Shown piece by piece: positions 63,303-64,000 of a stretch of 64,000 nucleotides of DNA. The translations under genes and the position numbers were made by a program. The number at the start of each line of letters is the position of its first letter. Within the stretch, counting starts at the first letter, position 1. This DNA is from Palleronia rufa (lineage in GTDB: Bacteria > Pseudomonadota > Alphaproteobacteria > Rhodobacterales > Rhodobacteraceae). The notes beneath the pieces were generated by a model. The model worked only from the letters and a program-made list of their open reading frames with translations. It was not told the DNA's origin and ran no database searches. The stretch is taken from contig NZ_JQEY01000001.1 in assembly GCF_000743715.1 (NCBI RefSeq), positions 307,406 through 371,405 on the forward strand, in the 5' to 3' direction.

Positions 63303-64000
63303 CGGCCTCCCCAAGCGCTTTCCAGACCCGGGCGGGCGTCAGCGGCGGCGACAGGTCCCGCACGCCGCGGTCCCACAGCGCGTCCTCGACCGCGTTGACC
63401 AGCGCGGCCATGGCGCCCACGGTCCCGGCCTCGCCACAGCCCTTCATGCCCAGCGCGTTGGCGGTCGAGGGGACCGGCTCCGTGCCGAAGCCGATGAACG
63501 GCAGGTCGGATGCCCGCGGCATGGCGTAATCCATGAAGCTGGCCGACAGCAGCTGGCCGTCGGCATCGTGGGCGATCTGCTCCCAGAGCACCTGGCCCAG
63601 ACCCTGGGCGATGCCGCCGTGCACCTGACCTTCGGCCAGCAGGGGGTTGATGAGGTTCCCGAAATCGTCGACCACCGTATAGCGCTCCACGCGGATCTCT
63701 CCGGTCTCGGGATCGACCTCGACCTCAGCCACATGGGCGCCGTTCGGAAAGGAGCGCGCGGGCAGGCGCGCCTCTCCCGCGACGCGCGCAAGATCCGCGC
63801 GCCCCGCCTCCCGGGCGCGGGCGACGGCCTCCAGAACGGTCGGCGCCTCGTTCGTGCCGTCCATGCGGAACCGCTCCCCGTCGAATGCGGCGGGCGCGCC
63901 CCCGTCCGACAGGAATGCGCCCAGCGCCGCGATGGCCTCCCGCGCGACCTTCAGCGTCGCATTGCCCTGCACCGTGACAGAGCGCGACCCCCCCGTCCCC
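63277..64000 (-). CDS. Xanthine-dehydrogenase-family molybdopterin subunit, C-terminal part
   Basis: The gene is cut by the window edge; its 5' end lies beyond 64000 and only the last roughly 240 codons are seen. They show the molybdenum-binding C-terminal domain: NGAHVAEVEVDPETGEIRV, GQVHGGIAQGLGQVLWEQ, and the catalytic glutamate motif KGCGEAGTVGAMAALVNAV. It is a large subunit of the XdhB/CoxL/carbon-monoxide or aldehyde oxidase type; the substrate cannot be told from this end. Confidence 0.92.
   Translation of the reverse strand, partial: GTGGSRSVTVQGNATLKVAREAIAALGAFLSDGGAPAAFDGERFRMDGTNEAPTVLEAVARAREAGRADLARVAGEARLPARSFPNGAHVAEVEVDPETGEIRVERYTVVDDFGNLINPLLAEGQVHGGIAQGLGQVLWEQIAHDADGQLLSASFMDYAMPRASDLPFIGFGTEPVPSTANALGMKGCGEAGTVGAMAALVNAVEDALWDRGVRDLSPPLTPARVWKALGEADDGRFAAQ

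Noticed and set aside
1-64000. tRNA, rRNA, CRISPR array, prophage or integrase/attachment site
   Set aside because: None seen by eye on either strand; repeats found are short tandem or interspersed hairpin elements without array spacing.

Overview
The window is a 64 kb piece of chromosome from a high-GC alphaproteobacterium, almost certainly of the family Rhodobacteraceae (order Rhodobacterales). The main indicators are a SAM/SAH-type riboswitch in front of metK (a class known mainly from Rhodobacterales), the gene order lnt-corC-ybeY-phoH-miaB, a ctaC-ctaB-ctaG-ctaE-surf1-thrC-M16 peptidase block, a COQ9 homologue, phaA/phaB, and a large TIGR02302/DUF4175 protein next to lysA. Nearly all of the window is ordinary, tightly packed core genome. 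It holds no tRNA, rRNA, CRISPR array or prophage.

Layout. 1-13 kb (mostly minus strand): ihfB, rpsA, cmk, a GFA-family protein, aroA, trmB, metK with its riboswitch, lnt, corC-like, ybeY, phoH and miaB. 13-20 kb: a conserved gene of unknown role, a complete polar amino-acid ABC importer (ATPase, binding protein, two permeases), then on the minus strand a GlcD-like FAD oxidase and an exported metallo-beta-lactamase-fold protein. 19.7-27.4 kb (minus): rimJ-like, M16 peptidase, thrC, surf1 and the aa3 cytochrome oxidase subunit II/III and assembly genes. 27.5-35.4 kb (plus): tldD, a 20-G homopolymer, dprA, topA, a CoA-transferase pair with two tiny ORFs coupled between the subunits, and a small Flp-pilin-like protein. 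35-49.9 kb: quinone oxidoreductase, COQ9, rpsU, lysA, DUF4175 giant, greA, ETF-ubiquinone oxidoreductase, a TPR protein, ispE, a polyprenyl synthase, DUF2007, a tRNA-type methyltransferase and a DUF465 protein. 50-56 kb: phaB, a patatin-like hydrolase, phaA, an EAL protein, tag and a DUF2252 protein.

55.9-58.6 kb is the only clearly accessory stretch. It is a decayed island with a multiply frameshifted IS481-family transposase and, on the opposite strand, what I read as a dead Xre/MbcA-type antitoxin plus RES-domain toxin operon: a nonsense codon in the antitoxin, a frameshift in the toxin, and a preserved GTGA overlap between them. 58.6-64 kb returns to core genes: an inositol-monophosphatase-fold protein that has lost most of its metal ligands, a MetR-like LysR regulator divergent from metF, a thioesterase, a DUF2235 hydrolase and the 3' end of a xanthine-dehydrogenase-type molybdenum subunit.

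Functional links: metK (SAM synthesis, riboswitch controlled), metF/MetR and the SAM-using trmB and miaB form a one-carbon/methylation theme. ctaB-ctaG-ctaC-ctaE-surf1, COQ9, ETF-QO and the long-chain polyprenyl synthase serve ubiquinone and aerobic respiration. phaA/phaB and the CoA transferase link acetoacetyl-CoA to polyhydroxybutyrate and ketone-body use.
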